From an uncultured Eubacteriales bacterium (GTDB taxonomy: Bacteria; Bacillota; Clostridia; Oscillospirales; Acutalibacteraceae), in the NCBI GenBank assembly GCA_951801675.1, contig CATONX010000003.1, positions 1 to 64,000 of the forward strand: a stretch of 64,000 nt of DNA, given 5' to 3'. The notes below the pieces were generated by a model. It was given only the letters and a program-made list of their open reading frames with translations, did no database searches and was not told where the DNA came from. Positions within the stretch are counted from its first letter, which is position 1, and every line of letters starts with the position of its first letter. Shown in pieces: positions 1 to 7,605 of this stretch. The translations under genes were made by a program, and so were the position numbers.

Positions 1-5
1 CCTAA

Positions 6-2489
6 TTATACCGCAGCATCCGCCTTGGCGTCAAACTGGAATTTCTCCTCCCGGTAGTCGCACACCACCGTCTGCCCCGCCTTGAACCTGCCTTCCAAAA
101 TGTGTTCGGAAAGCGGGTCCTCAATGCGGCTGACAATGGCCCGGCGCAGAGGCCGCGCGCCGTAGACCGGGTCGAAGCCTTCCTTGGAGATTTCGTCCAC
201 CGCCGCGTCGGTGAATTCGATGGAAATGTCCATCCCCTTGACGCGGGCCTGCAGATTTTTGAGCATCCGCTTGGCGATGTCGTGGATGTCGTCGTTGGTC
301 AGCTGGTTGAAGACGATGATGTCGTCCACCCGGTTTAAGAACTCCGGTTTAAAGGCTTTTTTGAGCTCCGCCATCACGTCCTCACGGATGCGCTCGGCGT
401 TGCGGGCCGCGTCGGCGGTCCCGTCGGAGAAGCCTAAGGCACGCTGCTTGTCGGTGATCTTGCGGGCACCCACGTTGGAGGTCATGATGATCACACAGTT
501 GCGAAAATCCACCCGTCGCCCCTGAGCGTCGGTGAGGATGCCGTCCTCCAGGATCTGCAAAAGCATGTTGAACACGTCCGGATGGGCCTTCTCGATCTCG
601 TCGAAGAGGACCACGCTGTACGGGTGGCGGCGGACCTTTTCGGTCAGCTGGCCGCCTTCATCGTAGCCCACGTAGCCGGGAGGAGACCCCACCAGGCGGG
701 AAACCGTGTGCTTCTCCATGTATTCGGACATGTCCAGACGGATCATGTTGTTCTCGTCGCCGAACATGGCCTGGGCCAGCGCCTTGCAAAGCTCCGTCTT
801 GCCCACGCCCGTGGGACCCAAGAAGATGAAGGAACCGATGGGACGGCGTGGGTCTTTTAACCCCACACGGCCCCGGCGGATGGCCCTGGCGATGGAAGAG
901 ACCGCTTCGTTCTGGCCCACGATCCGCTCGTGCAGAATCTGCTCCATGTTCAAAAGCCGCTGGCTTTCCTCCTCGGTCAGTTGGGCCACCGGCACGCCGG
1001 TCCAGGAGGACACGATCTCCGCGATCTCCTTTTCGGTCACCTGACCGTCAATATGGGCGTTTTTTTCGCTCCAATGCTGCTTTTCCTCTTCGAGCTTTGT
1101 AGAGAGCTCCTTTTCCTCGTCCCGCAGATGGGCGGCCCGTTCGAAATCCTGGGAGTTGACCGCTGCCTGCTTTTCCTCGCCCAGCTCCTTGAGCCGGTTC
1201 TCCAGCTCCTTGAGGTCCGGGGGTGCGGTAAAGGCGCGCAGGCGTACCTTGGAGGCCGCCTCGTCGATTAAGTCGATGGCCTTGTCGGGCAGGTACCGGT
1301 CGGGGATATAGCGCACCGACAGCTTGACAGCCGCTTCGATGGCCTCGTCGGTGATCTTCACCTTGTGATGAGCCTCGTATTTGTCCCGCAGCCCCGTAAG
1401 AATCTGGACGGCTTCTTCCTGAGTGGGTTCTCCTACCATCACCGGCTGGAACCGGCGTTCCAAAGCCGCGTCCTTCTCAATGTGCTTGCGGTATTCCTCC
1501 AGGGTAGTGGCGCCGATGACCTGCAGCTCACCCCTTGCCAGGGAGGGCTTTAGAATGTTCGCCGCGTCTACCGCGCCCTCCGCGGCGCCCGCGCCGATGA
1601 GGGTGTGCAGCTCGTCGATGAACAAAATCACGTCGCCCGACTTGATGACCTCGTCGATGGCGTTTTTGATGCGCTCTTCAAAGTCCCCGCGGTACTTGGT
1701 GCCTGCCACCATGCCGGTCAGGTCGAGAGCGACCACCCGCTTGCCGGTCAGGGTTTCGGGAACTTCGCCGGCGGCGATCTTCTGGGCCAGGCCCTCGGCA
1801 ACCGCCGTCTTGCCCACGCCCGGCTCGCCGATGAGGACCGGGTTATTCTTGGTACGCCGGGAGAGAATCTGAATGACCCGCTCGATTTCCTTTGCGCGGC
1901 CGATGATGGGATCCATCCCCCCGTCCTTGGCGGTCTTGGTCAAATCCCGGCCGAACTGATCGAGGGTGGGAGTCTTGCTGTTTTTATTGGCGCTGCCCGG
2001 ACGGGCCGCCGCCGAACCCCGGGGCGCCCTGGCCGCCGGTTCGGGCGGCTCCGCGCCCACCGCGCGGGCGGTGTCATTGAAAATAGCCTGCGGGTCGGCG
2101 CCCAGGTCGGACAAGAACCGCACTGCATAGCTGTCCCCCTCCTGAATGATGGCCATCAGGATGTGCTCGGTGCCCACGTAATTGTGGCCCATGCTCCGGG
2201 CGGCCGCAATGGCCATTTCCAGAATCCGCTTGCACCGGGGGGTAAAGTCGTTGGGGGATAGGGAGGTGGGCTGGCCCTGGCCGATGACCGTCTGCAGCCG
2301 CTCCACCACCTGTTCGGCGGTAATCCCCTTCTCCGCCAGCACGGAGGCGGCCACGCCGGTGCCCTCCTCCAGAATGCCCAGGAGCAGATGCTCGCTGCCG
2401 ATGTAGGTATGCCCCAGCTGCTGGGCCGAAGCCACCGCCAGGTTAAGCACCTTATTGGCTTTTTCCGTAAATCCGTTGAATTTGAACAT
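6..2489 (-). CDS. clpC: ATP-dependent Clp protease ATPase subunit ClpC
   Basis: HSP100/AAA+ unfoldase that feeds substrates to ClpP (not in the window); in Firmicutes it recognises proteins arginine-phosphorylated by McsB. Two Clp_N repeats fill about residues 1-145. NBD1 has Walker [11 protein letters not shown] near residue 221 and Walker [10 protein letters not shown] near 285. A UVR-type helical linker ([15 protein letters not shown]) lies near 440, and NBD2 has [10 protein letters not shown] near 555. The length of 827 aa is normal for ClpC. The ATG follows AAAGGAGG at good spacing. It is the last gene of ctsR-mcsA-mcsB-clpC, 39 nt after mcsB. Its stop lies 6 nt from the window edge, so the operon terminator cannot be seen. 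Confidence 0.97.
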   Translation of the reverse strand: MFKFNGFTEKANKVLNLAVASAQQLGHTYIGSEHLLLGILEEGTGVAASVLAEKGITAEQVVERLQTVIGQGQPTSLSPNDFTPRCKRILEMAIAAARSMGHNYVGTEHILMAIIQEGDSYAVRFLSDLGADPQAIFNDTARAVGAEPPEPAARAPRGSAAARPGSANKNSKTPTLDQFGRDLTKTAKDGGMDPIIGRAKEIERVIQILSRRTKNNPVLIGEPGVGKTAVAEGLAQKIAAGEVPETLTGKRVVALDLTGMVAGTKYRGDFEERIKNAIDEVIKSGDVILFIDELHTLIGAGAAEGAVDAANILKPSLARGELQVIGATTLEEYRKHIEKDAALERRFQPVMVGEPTQEEAVQILTGLRDKYEAHHKVKITDEAIEAAVKLSVRYIPDRYLPDKAIDLIDEAASKVRLRAFTAPPDLKELENRLKELGEEKQAAVNSQDFERAAHLRDEEKELSTKLEEEKQHWSEKNAHIDGQVTEKEIAEIVSSWTGVPVAQLTEEESQRLLNMEQILHERIVGQNEAVSSIARAIRRGRVGLKDPRRPIGSFIFLGPTGVGKTELCKALAQAMFGDENNMIRLDMSEYMEKHTVSRLVGSPPGYVGYDEGGQLTEKVRRHPYSVVLFDEIEKAHPDVFNMLLQILEDGILTDAQGRRVDFRNCVIIMTSNVGARKITDKQRALGFSDGTADAARNAERIREDVMAELKKAFKPEFLNRVDDIIVFNQLTNDDIHDIAKRMLKNLQARVKGMDISIEFTDAAVDEISKEGFDPVYGARPLRRAIVSRIEDPLSEHILEGRFKAGQTVVCDYREEKFQFDAKADAAV

Positions 2490-2528
2490 ATCGGTAACCC
2501 TCCTTTGTGGTTGGGATGAAGGTATGGT

Positions 2529-3581
2529 TTAAAACTGCGTTTCCTGCGGCCGGTTCGGCCCGAGTGCGTCCCGTACCAGCCGTGCCCGCTCCAGATCGGC
2601 CTTGGCCGCGTCCAAGTCCTGTTCGCTGCGGCTGATCATGGTGCCGGGCATGGCGTCGATCAGTAGCCGGCTGATCACGTCCATGGGAATGTCCAGAATC
2701 CCGGTGGCCGCACCCAGGCGGACGTTGGAGATAAGCCCGGTAAATTCCTTGACGGTCAGCGTCCTTGCCGTGGTCAGGATTCCATAGGAGCGCCAGATCC
2801 GGTCCTGCACCCGCACGTCCGCACACAGCTGCTTGCGGGCGTTTCGCTCCTGGGCGATGACCTGCTGGGCAATGGAACGCAGGTTCTCAATAGCCGCCTG
2901 CTCGGAGATTCCTAAGGTTACTTGGTTGGAAAGCTGGTAGACGGCGCCCTTGGCGTCGCTGCCCTCTCCATACGTACCCCGAATGGTAAGCCCCAGCTTT
3001 GCCACGGTGTTTGCTAGCTGGTTCATGCTCCCGAGCTCCTGCAAAGCCGGCAGATGGAGCATCACCGAGGCGCGCATCCCGGTGCCTAAGTTCGTAGGAC
3101 ACTGGGTGAGGTACCCCAGCCGGTCGTGAAAAGCAAAATTGAGCTTTTCGTCGAGCAGGGTGTCGATTTTGTCCGCCGTGTCATACGCCCCGTTTAAGTC
3201 GAGCCCCGGACGCATCACCTGGACGCGCAGGTGGTCTTCTTCATTGACCATGATGGAAACCGATTCATCCTCCAAAAGCAGCAGCGCCGTGCCCGCCGCC
3301 CCCTGGGAAAACTCGGGGCTGATCAAATGCCGTTCCGCCAAGGATACCGCCTGCACGTGAGGGCAATGCTCCATATCTATGTAATGGAAGCTGCCCGCCA
3401 GGGTGGAGTTCCCGTTTAAAACCGCGTCGCGCACCCGCTCCTCCACCTGTGCCTTCTGGGCGTCGGTCATGCGCCCGACAAAGGGAATGTCGGAAAAGTT
3501 GCGGGCCAGCCGGATGCGGGTGGACAAAACCACGTCCCCGTCTGGGCCCGACTGGGTATACCATTTCTTCGAATCTGTCAT
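2529..3581 (-). CDS. mcsB: Protein arginine kinase McsB
   Basis: Phosphagen-kinase-like enzyme that phosphorylates arginine on proteins, marking them for ClpCP and inactivating CtsR. The guanido-kinase signatures are visible: VLSTRIRLARNF near the N terminus for ATP binding and the CPTNLGTGMRASV active-site loop mid-protein with its conserved Cys. At 350 aa it matches the family (about 350-360). The ATG follows GGTGGGATAACGT. It lies 31 nt downstream of mcsA and upstream of clpC, the usual order in Firmicutes, and should be repressed by CtsR with the rest of the operon. Confidence 0.96.
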   Translation of the reverse strand: MTDSKKWYTQSGPDGDVVLSTRIRLARNFSDIPFVGRMTDAQKAQVEERVRDAVLNGNSTLAGSFHYIDMEHCPHVQAVSLAERHLISPEFSQGAAGTALLLLEDESVSIMVNEEDHLRVQVMRPGLDLNGAYDTADKIDTLLDEKLNFAFHDRLGYLTQCPTNLGTGMRASVMLHLPALQELGSMNQLANTVAKLGLTIRGTYGEGSDAKGAVYQLSNQVTLGISEQAAIENLRSIAQQVIAQERNARKQLCADVRVQDRIWRSYGILTTARTLTVKEFTGLISNVRLGAATGILDIPMDVISRLLIDAMPGTMISRSEQDLDAAKADLERARLVRDALGPNRPQETQF

Positions 3582-3612
3582 ACGTTATCCCACCTTTTTT
3601 ACCGCATGGGCG

Positions 3613-4125
3613 TTATTGGTTAAGCCCTTGCTCAAGGGCCTTGATCTCATCGCGCAGAGCCGCCGCGTTCTCGAATTCCTGCTTTTCCACCGCCAGCGAC
3701 AACGCCTTTCGCAGCTCGTCGAGCTGCCGGCGCTGCTTTGCCTCAACCCCGGCGGAGGCCGGGAGCTTGCCTGCGTGGCGTGTCTTTCCGTGCAGGCGCT
3801 GGAGGCTGGGAAGCAGCTGGTCGTAAAAAGTGTCGTAGCATTTCGCGCAGCCTGCCCGCCCGGTGGCGGCAATGTCCTGGAGTGTGGAGCCGCAGCCGGA
3901 ACACCGAACTTCGTCGCCTCCTGCCGGAATTGCCTTGGGATGGGCGGCCTCACCGAACACGCTGCCCAACAGATCATTTAACCCCAGGGAGAAGGGGGAA
4001 TGGATGGAGCCGAACCCGGCCTTGGCCGCGCAGTCGGCACATAAGTACACTTCGGACGCCTGTCCGTTGATTACCCGCTTGATGTGGGTGGTTGCTTCAT
4101 TTTTATGGCATTTTTCACAGAGCAT
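3613..4125 (-). CDS. mcsA: McsA, zinc-binding activator of McsB
   Basis: Small adaptor that activates the McsB kinase and links it to ClpC. Two pairs of zinc-type motifs are visible: CEKC/CADC in the first 35 residues and CSGC/CAKC near 80-100. A C-terminal UVR motif (LAVEKQEFENAAALRDEIKAL) matches the type found in UvrB/UvrC. The ORF track starts at 4140, but the internal ATG at 4125 (MLCEKC) has GGGAGTG six bases upstream and gives the usual McsA N terminus, so I start there (170 aa). It lies between ctsR and mcsB in the CtsR operon. Confidence 0.93.
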   Translation of the reverse strand: MLCEKCHKNEATTHIKRVINGQASEVYLCADCAAKAGFGSIHSPFSLGLNDLLGSVFGEAAHPKAIPAGGDEVRCSGCGSTLQDIAATGRAGCAKCYDTFYDQLLPSLQRLHGKTRHAGKLPASAGVEAKQRRQLDELRKALSLAVEKQEFENAAALRDEIKALEQGLNQ

Positions 4126-4178
4126 ATCGTTCACTCCCATCGGTAAGATGCAATAAAATAGGGTGTAATAACCCGGCG

Positions 4179-4637
4179 CTAATCAAACATAGCTGCCTGT
4201 AGCAGCATGCTTTTGAGCACTGCCGCGCGCACCGCGTCCCGGTTTTGCGGTGGCACGCTGTGATAGCAGTTATCGGACACGGCCGCCGCCATCAGCTTGG
4301 CGGCCTTGGGGGCCAGCTGCCGGTTGTGCGTCAGGTTTTCCAGAATGATGCGGGCGGTGGAGGCGTCCAAGGTGTCGCCGATGCTGTTGACCACATGCAT
4401 GATTGCCGCGCCCCGTCCGGAGTTGATGCGGGTGATGCGGATGTATCCGCCCCCGCCCCGCCGGCTCTCCACCAGATACCCCTGCTCCGGGGTGAAGCGG
4501 GAGGTCAGCACGTAATTGATCTGGCTGGGCACACATCCAATGGAACCGGCCAGTTCATTTCTCTGGATTTCCGCGACTCCCTGCGCCGCTTCCAGCATGG
4601 AAAGGATCTGCTGGGCAATCTGGTCACTCAACCGCAT
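4179..4637 (-). CDS. ctsR: CtsR, repressor of class III heat-shock genes
   Basis: Winged-helix repressor of clp genes, inactivated by heat and by McsB. The protein shows the CtsR N terminus (MRLSDQIAQQILSML), a central GGGGYIRITRI stretch that corresponds to the glycine-rich beta-wing contacting DNA, and a C-terminal four-helix region. The 152 aa length is typical. The start has a near-ideal GGAGGTGATACC before ATG. As first gene of the operon it should repress itself, and two CtsR-box-like direct repeats flank its promoter. Confidence 0.96.
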   Translation of the reverse strand: MRLSDQIAQQILSMLEAAQGVAEIQRNELAGSIGCVPSQINYVLTSRFTPEQGYLVESRRGGGGYIRITRINSGRGAAIMHVVNSIGDTLDASTARIILENLTHNRQLAPKAAKLMAAAVSDNCYHSVPPQNRDAVRAAVLKSMLLQAAMFD

Positions 4638-4660
4638 GGTATCACCTCCGCTTTCAACAA

Positions 4661-4677
4661 TTTGTCTTTTTCTGACC
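4661..4677 (-). promoter_or_regulatory. CtsR operator, downstream copy
   Basis: On the minus strand this reads GGTCAGA-AAA-AGACAAA, which fits the known CtsR box RGTCAAA-NAN-RGTCAAA with one mismatch in each heptad. It lies between the -10 element and the ctsR start, where bound CtsR would block transcription. Confidence 0.7.
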
Positions 4678-4708
4678 TTTCAAGCGGACCCATCCGCTTT
4701 TGTCTTCC

Positions 4709-4736
4709 ATTATACCCGATTACCATGAAAGATCAA
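4709..4736 (-). promoter_or_regulatory. Sigma-A promoter of the ctsR operon
   Basis: On the minus strand TTGATC, a 16-base spacer and a perfect TATAAT are seen about 75 bases before the ctsR start. CtsR-box-like repeats lie on both sides. Confidence 0.7.
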
Positions 4737-4753
4737 AGTCAGTTAAAGTCAAA
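4737..4753 (+). promoter_or_regulatory. CtsR operator, upstream copy abutting the -35
   Basis: Reads AGTCAGT-TAA-AGTCAAA on the plus strand, matching the CtsR box RGTCAAA-NAN-RGTCAAA with two mismatches in the first heptad and a perfect second heptad. It touches the -35 of the ctsR promoter. Confidence 0.65.
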
Positions 4754-4772
4754 ATCATGTGCTTGTTTCGGG

Positions 4773-4973
4773 TTATCTGGGATTTTCTTCGATTTTCTCC
4801 GGATTTCTCACTTTATTGACTTTTCCTGATTTTTTGTTCTGCGCACCGGTACGCGTTGCATGAGGTGCCGAGTGAGGCAGAGGCTCCTCGGAAAAGGGAT
4901 CGGGCGTCAGATCGTCCGCCAGCTCAAAATCCGCGTGGTAACTTGGTCTCCCGCCATAGCTTGTACGTGACAC
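4773..4973 (-). CDS. Small basic hypothetical protein, possible sporulation gene
   Basis: A 66-aa ORF starting at GTG (MSRTSYGGRP...), much shorter than the 156-codon track ORF that contains it. I chose this start because GAGGAGG lies 7 bases upstream and a sporulation-type promoter lies just above. It has no recognised domain: the N-terminal half is acidic (ELADDLTPDPFSEE) and the C-terminal quarter is Lys-rich and ends KIEENPR, with no membrane segment or signal peptide. It is read in the same direction as ctsR, and the upstream CtsR box lies just past its stop. Function unknown; coding status rests mainly on the start signals. Confidence 0.5.
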   Translation of the reverse strand: MSRTSYGGRPSYHADFELADDLTPDPFSEEPLPHSAPHATRTGAQNKKSGKVNKVRNPEKIEENPR

Positions 4974-5278
4974 ATTTAGCCCTCCTCGTTTGCTGATATG
5001 GATAGTGTATGCCAAAAACGAGGTGGTTATACGAAGAGGACGGGAAAAGCGCAATCCCGCCCTCAAAAAGCGACTTGCATCGCCCAAGACGGCCAAAGAA
5101 GAAAATCGAGGGGAATTTTGTAACCAACTACCCGCCCCCGCCATAGTATGGGTTGAAAGCCAACACGGAACGGCACAGAGTAAGAAATCAACGCTTTGAG
5201 CCATCCTCGTGGCGGGCTTATCACCGGCGCGGTGCGCCGACATTACGCAGGCAAAGCCTGCTCAAGGAGGAAATTTGT
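4974..5278. other. Gene-free divergent intergenic region
   Basis: About 305 bases between the GTG-start small protein and the first Cys-rich peptide. It holds a sigma-E-like promoter for the minus strand (5004-5032) and, less certainly, a CATA-type -10 (CATAGTAT, 5142-5149) facing the Cys-rich gene. ORF track entries here lack ribosome binding sites and look accidental. Confidence 0.5.
5004..5032 (-). promoter_or_regulatory. Candidate sigma-E (mother-cell) promoter
   Basis: On the minus strand GTATAAC, a 14-base spacer and CATACACT are seen. The -10 matches the B. subtilis sigma-E consensus CATACAMT exactly; the -35 shares the ATA core. The predicted start of transcription is just above the GAGGAGG of the 66-aa ORF. 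Confidence 0.45.
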
Positions 5279-5434
5279 ATGTGTTGTGGTAATGGTTTTG
5301 GTGGCGGCTGCTCTTGGATCATCATTCTGATCATCCTCTTCCTCTGCTGCGGCAATGGCTGGAGCAGTTTCAACAACGGCTGTGGCTGCGGCTGCAACGA
5401 CGGCTGCGGTTGCAACAACGGCTGCGGTTGCTAG
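5279..5434 (+). CDS. Cys/Gly-rich small membrane peptide, copy 1
   Basis: A 51-aa peptide: MCCGNGFGGGC, a hydrophobic core SWIIILIILFLCCG, then a Cys-Gly-Asn tail (GCGCGCNDGCGCNNGCGC) with alternating Cys. The ATG follows AAGGAGGAAATTTGT, an excellent ribosome binding site. It resembles the high-cysteine small proteins of Clostridia sometimes annotated as chorion-class HCB-like; that name reflects composition only. The single membrane segment and the dense Cys tail suggest a membrane-tethered, metal-binding or disulfide-cross-linked peptide, perhaps in the spore or envelope (inference). A second copy follows 134 bases downstream. Confidence 0.75.
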   Translation: MCCGNGFGGGCSWIIILIILFLCCGNGWSSFNNGCGCGCNDGCGCNNGCGC

Positions 5435-5466
5435 TTTAACACACATAGCACGTAGGTCGTATGGAC

Positions 5467-5492
5467 GGGGCGCAGGACGTCTCCTGCGCCCC
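5467..5492 (+). terminator. Hairpin after Cys-rich copy 1
   Basis: GGGGCGCAGG and CCTGCGCCCC form a 10-bp stem. A short T tract follows only after a gap (AAAATTTTT near 5505), so termination may be partial and allow read-through into copy 2. Confidence 0.5.
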
Positions 5493-5568
5493 GCCGGCAC
5501 CCCAAAATTTTTCTAAGCTCATGCGCCCAAAGCGCTTTTGATCACGTACGGACAAGGAGGAAACACTC

Positions 5569-5706
5569 ATGTGTTGTGGTAACAATTTCGGCTTCGGTAA
5601 CTGTTCCTGGATCATCATCCTGATCATCATCCTGCTGTTCTTCGGCAACAATGGGAACTGCGGCTGCGGTCGTGACGATGGCTGCGGCTGCGGTTGTGGC
5701 TGCTAG
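5569..5706 (+). CDS. Cys/Gly-rich small membrane peptide, copy 2
   Basis: A 45-aa paralog of the preceding peptide: MCCGNNFGFGNC, hydrophobic core SWIIILIIILLFFG, then NCGCGRDDGCGCGCGC. The ATG follows AAGGAGGAAACACTC, and the first codons (atgtgttgtggtaa) are identical in both copies. The tail is shorter and less Asn-rich than in copy 1. A tandem duplication with conserved start signal and core argues that both are real genes although they are too short for ordinary gene callers. Function unknown. Confidence 0.75.
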   Translation: MCCGNNFGFGNCSWIIILIIILLFFGNNGNCGCGRDDGCGCGCGC

Positions 5707-5725
5707 TCTCATCGGCAAACAAAAA

Positions 5726-5750
5726 GGAGCCGGGCGTGCGCCCCGGCTCC
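5726..5750 (+). terminator. Hairpin after Cys-rich copy 2
   Basis: GGAGCCGGG and CCCGGCTCC form a perfect 9-bp stem 20 bases after the stop. No T tract follows, so it may stabilise the 3' end; the next hairpin is the more likely terminator. Confidence 0.45.
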
Positions 5751-5769
5751 AGATCCGTATGAGAGAAGA

Positions 5770-5800
5770 AGGGCGGCGCTTTTAGCGCCGCCCTTTCGTT
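5770..5800. terminator. Bidirectional terminator between convergent genes
   Basis: AGGGCGGCGCT-TTT-AGCGCCGCCCT is a perfect 11-bp stem followed by TTCGTTT on the plus strand. It lies directly after the stop of the convergent COG2426 gene, so it can serve both sides. Confidence 0.65.
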
Positions 5801-6309
5801 TATCCAATTCCGATGGACTTAAGTAGCCCGTAGCTGAGCAGAGTCATAATAAACCCGGCCACCAAAACGCCTACCGCCACCACCGGCAGCGCGTTTTTCA
5901 GGCGCATGTCCATAATGGCTGCCACCAGCGAACCGGTCCACGCGCCGGTACCCGGCAGCGGGATGGCCACGAACAAAAACAGGCCCAGCATTTTGTACTT
6001 CTGCATGGATTTTGCCTGGCTCTTCTTCTTCGCCCGGTCCTCAAACTTGTGTCCAAGCTTATGGAAGAGCTTCGTTCCCTTCATCCAGTTGATGATTTTA
6101 CGCCCGAAAATCAGGATGAAGGGCACGGGGATAATGTTCGCAATAAAGCAGATCAAAAATGCGCTTTGCCAGGGAATCTGCAACAGATAGGCTGCCAACA
6201 GCCCGCCGCGCAGCTCCAAAATCGGCATCAGGGAAATGACGAACACCACAAGCTCCCTGGACAGATACTGGTCTAAGAATTGGATTAGGTTCTCAACGAT
6301 ACCATCCAA
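5800..6309 (-). CDS. COG2426 family small membrane protein (putative small multidrug exporter)
   Basis: A 169-aa integral membrane protein of the Sm_multidrug_ex/COG2426 family. Hallmarks are ISLMPILELRGGLLAAY near residue 30 and AIPLPGTGAWTGSLVAA near 115, with about four to five hydrophobic segments and a basic cytosolic loop (EDRAKKKSQAKSMQKYK) between. The family name implies drug export but the substrate is not established. GAGGTG lies 12 bases before the ATG. It is monocistronic, convergent with the Cys-rich peptides. Confidence 0.85.
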   Translation of the reverse strand: MDGIVENLIQFLDQYLSRELVVFVISLMPILELRGGLLAAYLLQIPWQSAFLICFIANIIPVPFILIFGRKIINWMKGTKLFHKLGHKFEDRAKKKSQAKSMQKYKMLGLFLFVAIPLPGTGAWTGSLVAAIMDMRLKNALPVVAVGVLVAGFIMTLLSYGLLKSIGIG

Positions 6310-6632
6310 ACACCGATCACCTCAATCTCTACAATGCTTCCCTCTTGTCCCCAAAAAACGGGACGAGCCCCTATGGCCGAAGGAATAAAAAATTAGCTAT
6401 ATCATACCGTATTTTCCCTTGCACCGCAAGTCGTTTTCCATATAATTTTCAATTTGGATACAAGGGGCGCCAATAAAAAAGACGCAGCAAAAGCCAGAAC
6501 CACCGCAAGGCGGCGGGAAATGCAAAAAAATTGGTTTTCCCCTTTTCAATTTGGTAAAATCTATGCTAAGATAGAAAAATGAAAATGTGCGTCGGGTTTT
6601 TTGAAACCCGGCTGGAATAGGGGAAATGAAAC
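6310..6632. other. Gene-free divergent intergenic region
   Basis: About 320 bases with promoters for the flanking divergent genes. The minus strand has TTGCGG-17-TATGAT (6401-6429). The plus strand has AT-rich sequence with TAAGAT about 60 bases before the 6633 gene. No ORF with a ribosome binding site and no RNA element was recognised. Confidence 0.5.
6401..6429 (-). promoter_or_regulatory. Sigma-A-like promoter of the COG2426 gene
   Basis: TTGCGG, a 17-base spacer and TATGAT on the minus strand, about 90 bases before the start codon. Confidence 0.5.
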
Positions 6633-7409
6633 ATGTTCGATTCCGTCGCTAACGTTTTGGCCATCGCTCTGCCGGTGCTGGTCGCCGTGGTCGCCCTCGC
6701 CGCCTTTATCCGGATTCTGACCCACGCCTCTGCTGACAGCAAGGGCCGGCGCATCAACGACGTGCAGATGAACCCGCCGGTGCTCACCCATCACAGTGAG
6801 CAGGACGATGTGGATTACATGGGCGTGGATACCTATGATAACAGCATTACCCTGTCCCAGGAGGAATATCCTTACCGGGTGCTCGACGAGGAGCCGCAGC
6901 CGCCCGAGCCTCAAGGAACCGGCCCGTCCGTCTTTGCCGATCTGTTGGCGAACGTGGAGGACATCAAGGAGTTTTACGAGCAAAACCGCAAGCAGGCCAA
7001 GGACGTTATGCTCATGGCCGCCGTCTCCTGTTTCTGCGGCATCTGCTTTCTGGCTTTCGGAGTCATCTGGTCGGTGATTCGGCCCGATGGGCTGACGGTG
7101 GGAATCTGTTCCATGGCCTGCGGCCTGGTGATGGAGCTGGCGGCCGCGCTGTTTTACTGGATGCGGCTGAAAACCGCCCGGCAGGTCAACCGGTATTACC
7201 AGCGGGTGTTGGGAGACGCGAAGCTGATGAGCGCGGTGGAGCTGGTAGAGCGCATGAGCGAGAAGAAGCGGGACGATGCTTACGACGCCATCATTACTTC
7301 CTTGGTGGAAGCCTCTTTGAAAGGAAAAGCGAGCCCCGCCTCCGACGAGCTTCTCAAAGCCCTCGCAGGAAGCAAGGAAAAAAGGCAGTCCCGTGCGGCA
7401 CAGCAATAA
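6633..7409 (+). CDS. Three-segment membrane protein of unknown function
   Basis: A 258-aa protein not firmly recognised. A membrane segment at about residues 7-28 is followed by an acidic cytosolic or external stretch (residues 45-110), then a helical region EDIKEFYEQNRKQAKDVM leading into two adjacent membrane segments (about 126-149 and 155-176), and a charged C-terminal helical tail. The helix, two-TM, helix arrangement loosely recalls the TRADD-N-associated two-TM domain of bacterial signalling proteins, a weak resemblance only. AGGGG lies 10 bases before the ATG. It stands alone between a divergent gene and a strong terminator. Confidence 0.7.
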   Translation: MFDSVANVLAIALPVLVAVVALAAFIRILTHASADSKGRRINDVQMNPPVLTHHSEQDDVDYMGVDTYDNSITLSQEEYPYRVLDEEPQPPEPQGTGPSVFADLLANVEDIKEFYEQNRKQAKDVMLMAAVSCFCGICFLAFGVIWSVIRPDGLTVGICSMACGLVMELAAALFYWMRLKTARQVNRYYQRVLGDAKLMSAVELVERMSEKKRDDAYDAIITSLVEASLKGKASPASDELLKALAGSKEKRQSRAAQQ

Positions 7410-7414
7410 AAACC

Positions 7415-7451
7415 AAAAGCGGGCCGGTGCTTTCTGCACCGGCCCGCTTTT
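7415..7451 (+). terminator. Strong intrinsic terminator after the 6633 gene
   Basis: AAAAGCGGGCCGGTGC-TTTCT-GCACCGGCCCGCTTTT forms a perfect 16-bp stem ending in T residues. Confidence 0.85.
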
Positions 7452-7514
7452 CTGCCAATCTGCGCTGCTTGAAAAAACGCGCCTATAAAGAATGGACCAG
7501 GGTATCTCTTCTGC

Positions 7515-7543
7515 TTGAAGAAGACGGAAAACCCTGCTATAAT
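7515..7543 (+). promoter_or_regulatory. Sigma-A promoter of the phosphohexomutase operon
   Basis: TTGAAG, 17-base spacer and perfect TATAAT, 62 bases before the ATG at 7606. Confidence 0.7.
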
Positions 7544-7605
7544 CTTAGATATATTGCTAAAAATCAGCCGCACAGTTGCGGATCGTCTTGAAGGAGGAAA
7601 CAAGC

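Noticed and set aside
1605-2261. 218-codon plus-strand ORF inside clpC
   Set aside because: Shadow of the clpC coding strand; no ribosome binding site, and clpC is unmistakable.
4974-5243. Upstream part of the 156-codon minus-strand ORF ending at 4773
   Set aside because: No start signal; sequence overlaps promoters. Only the part from GTG 4973 is supported.
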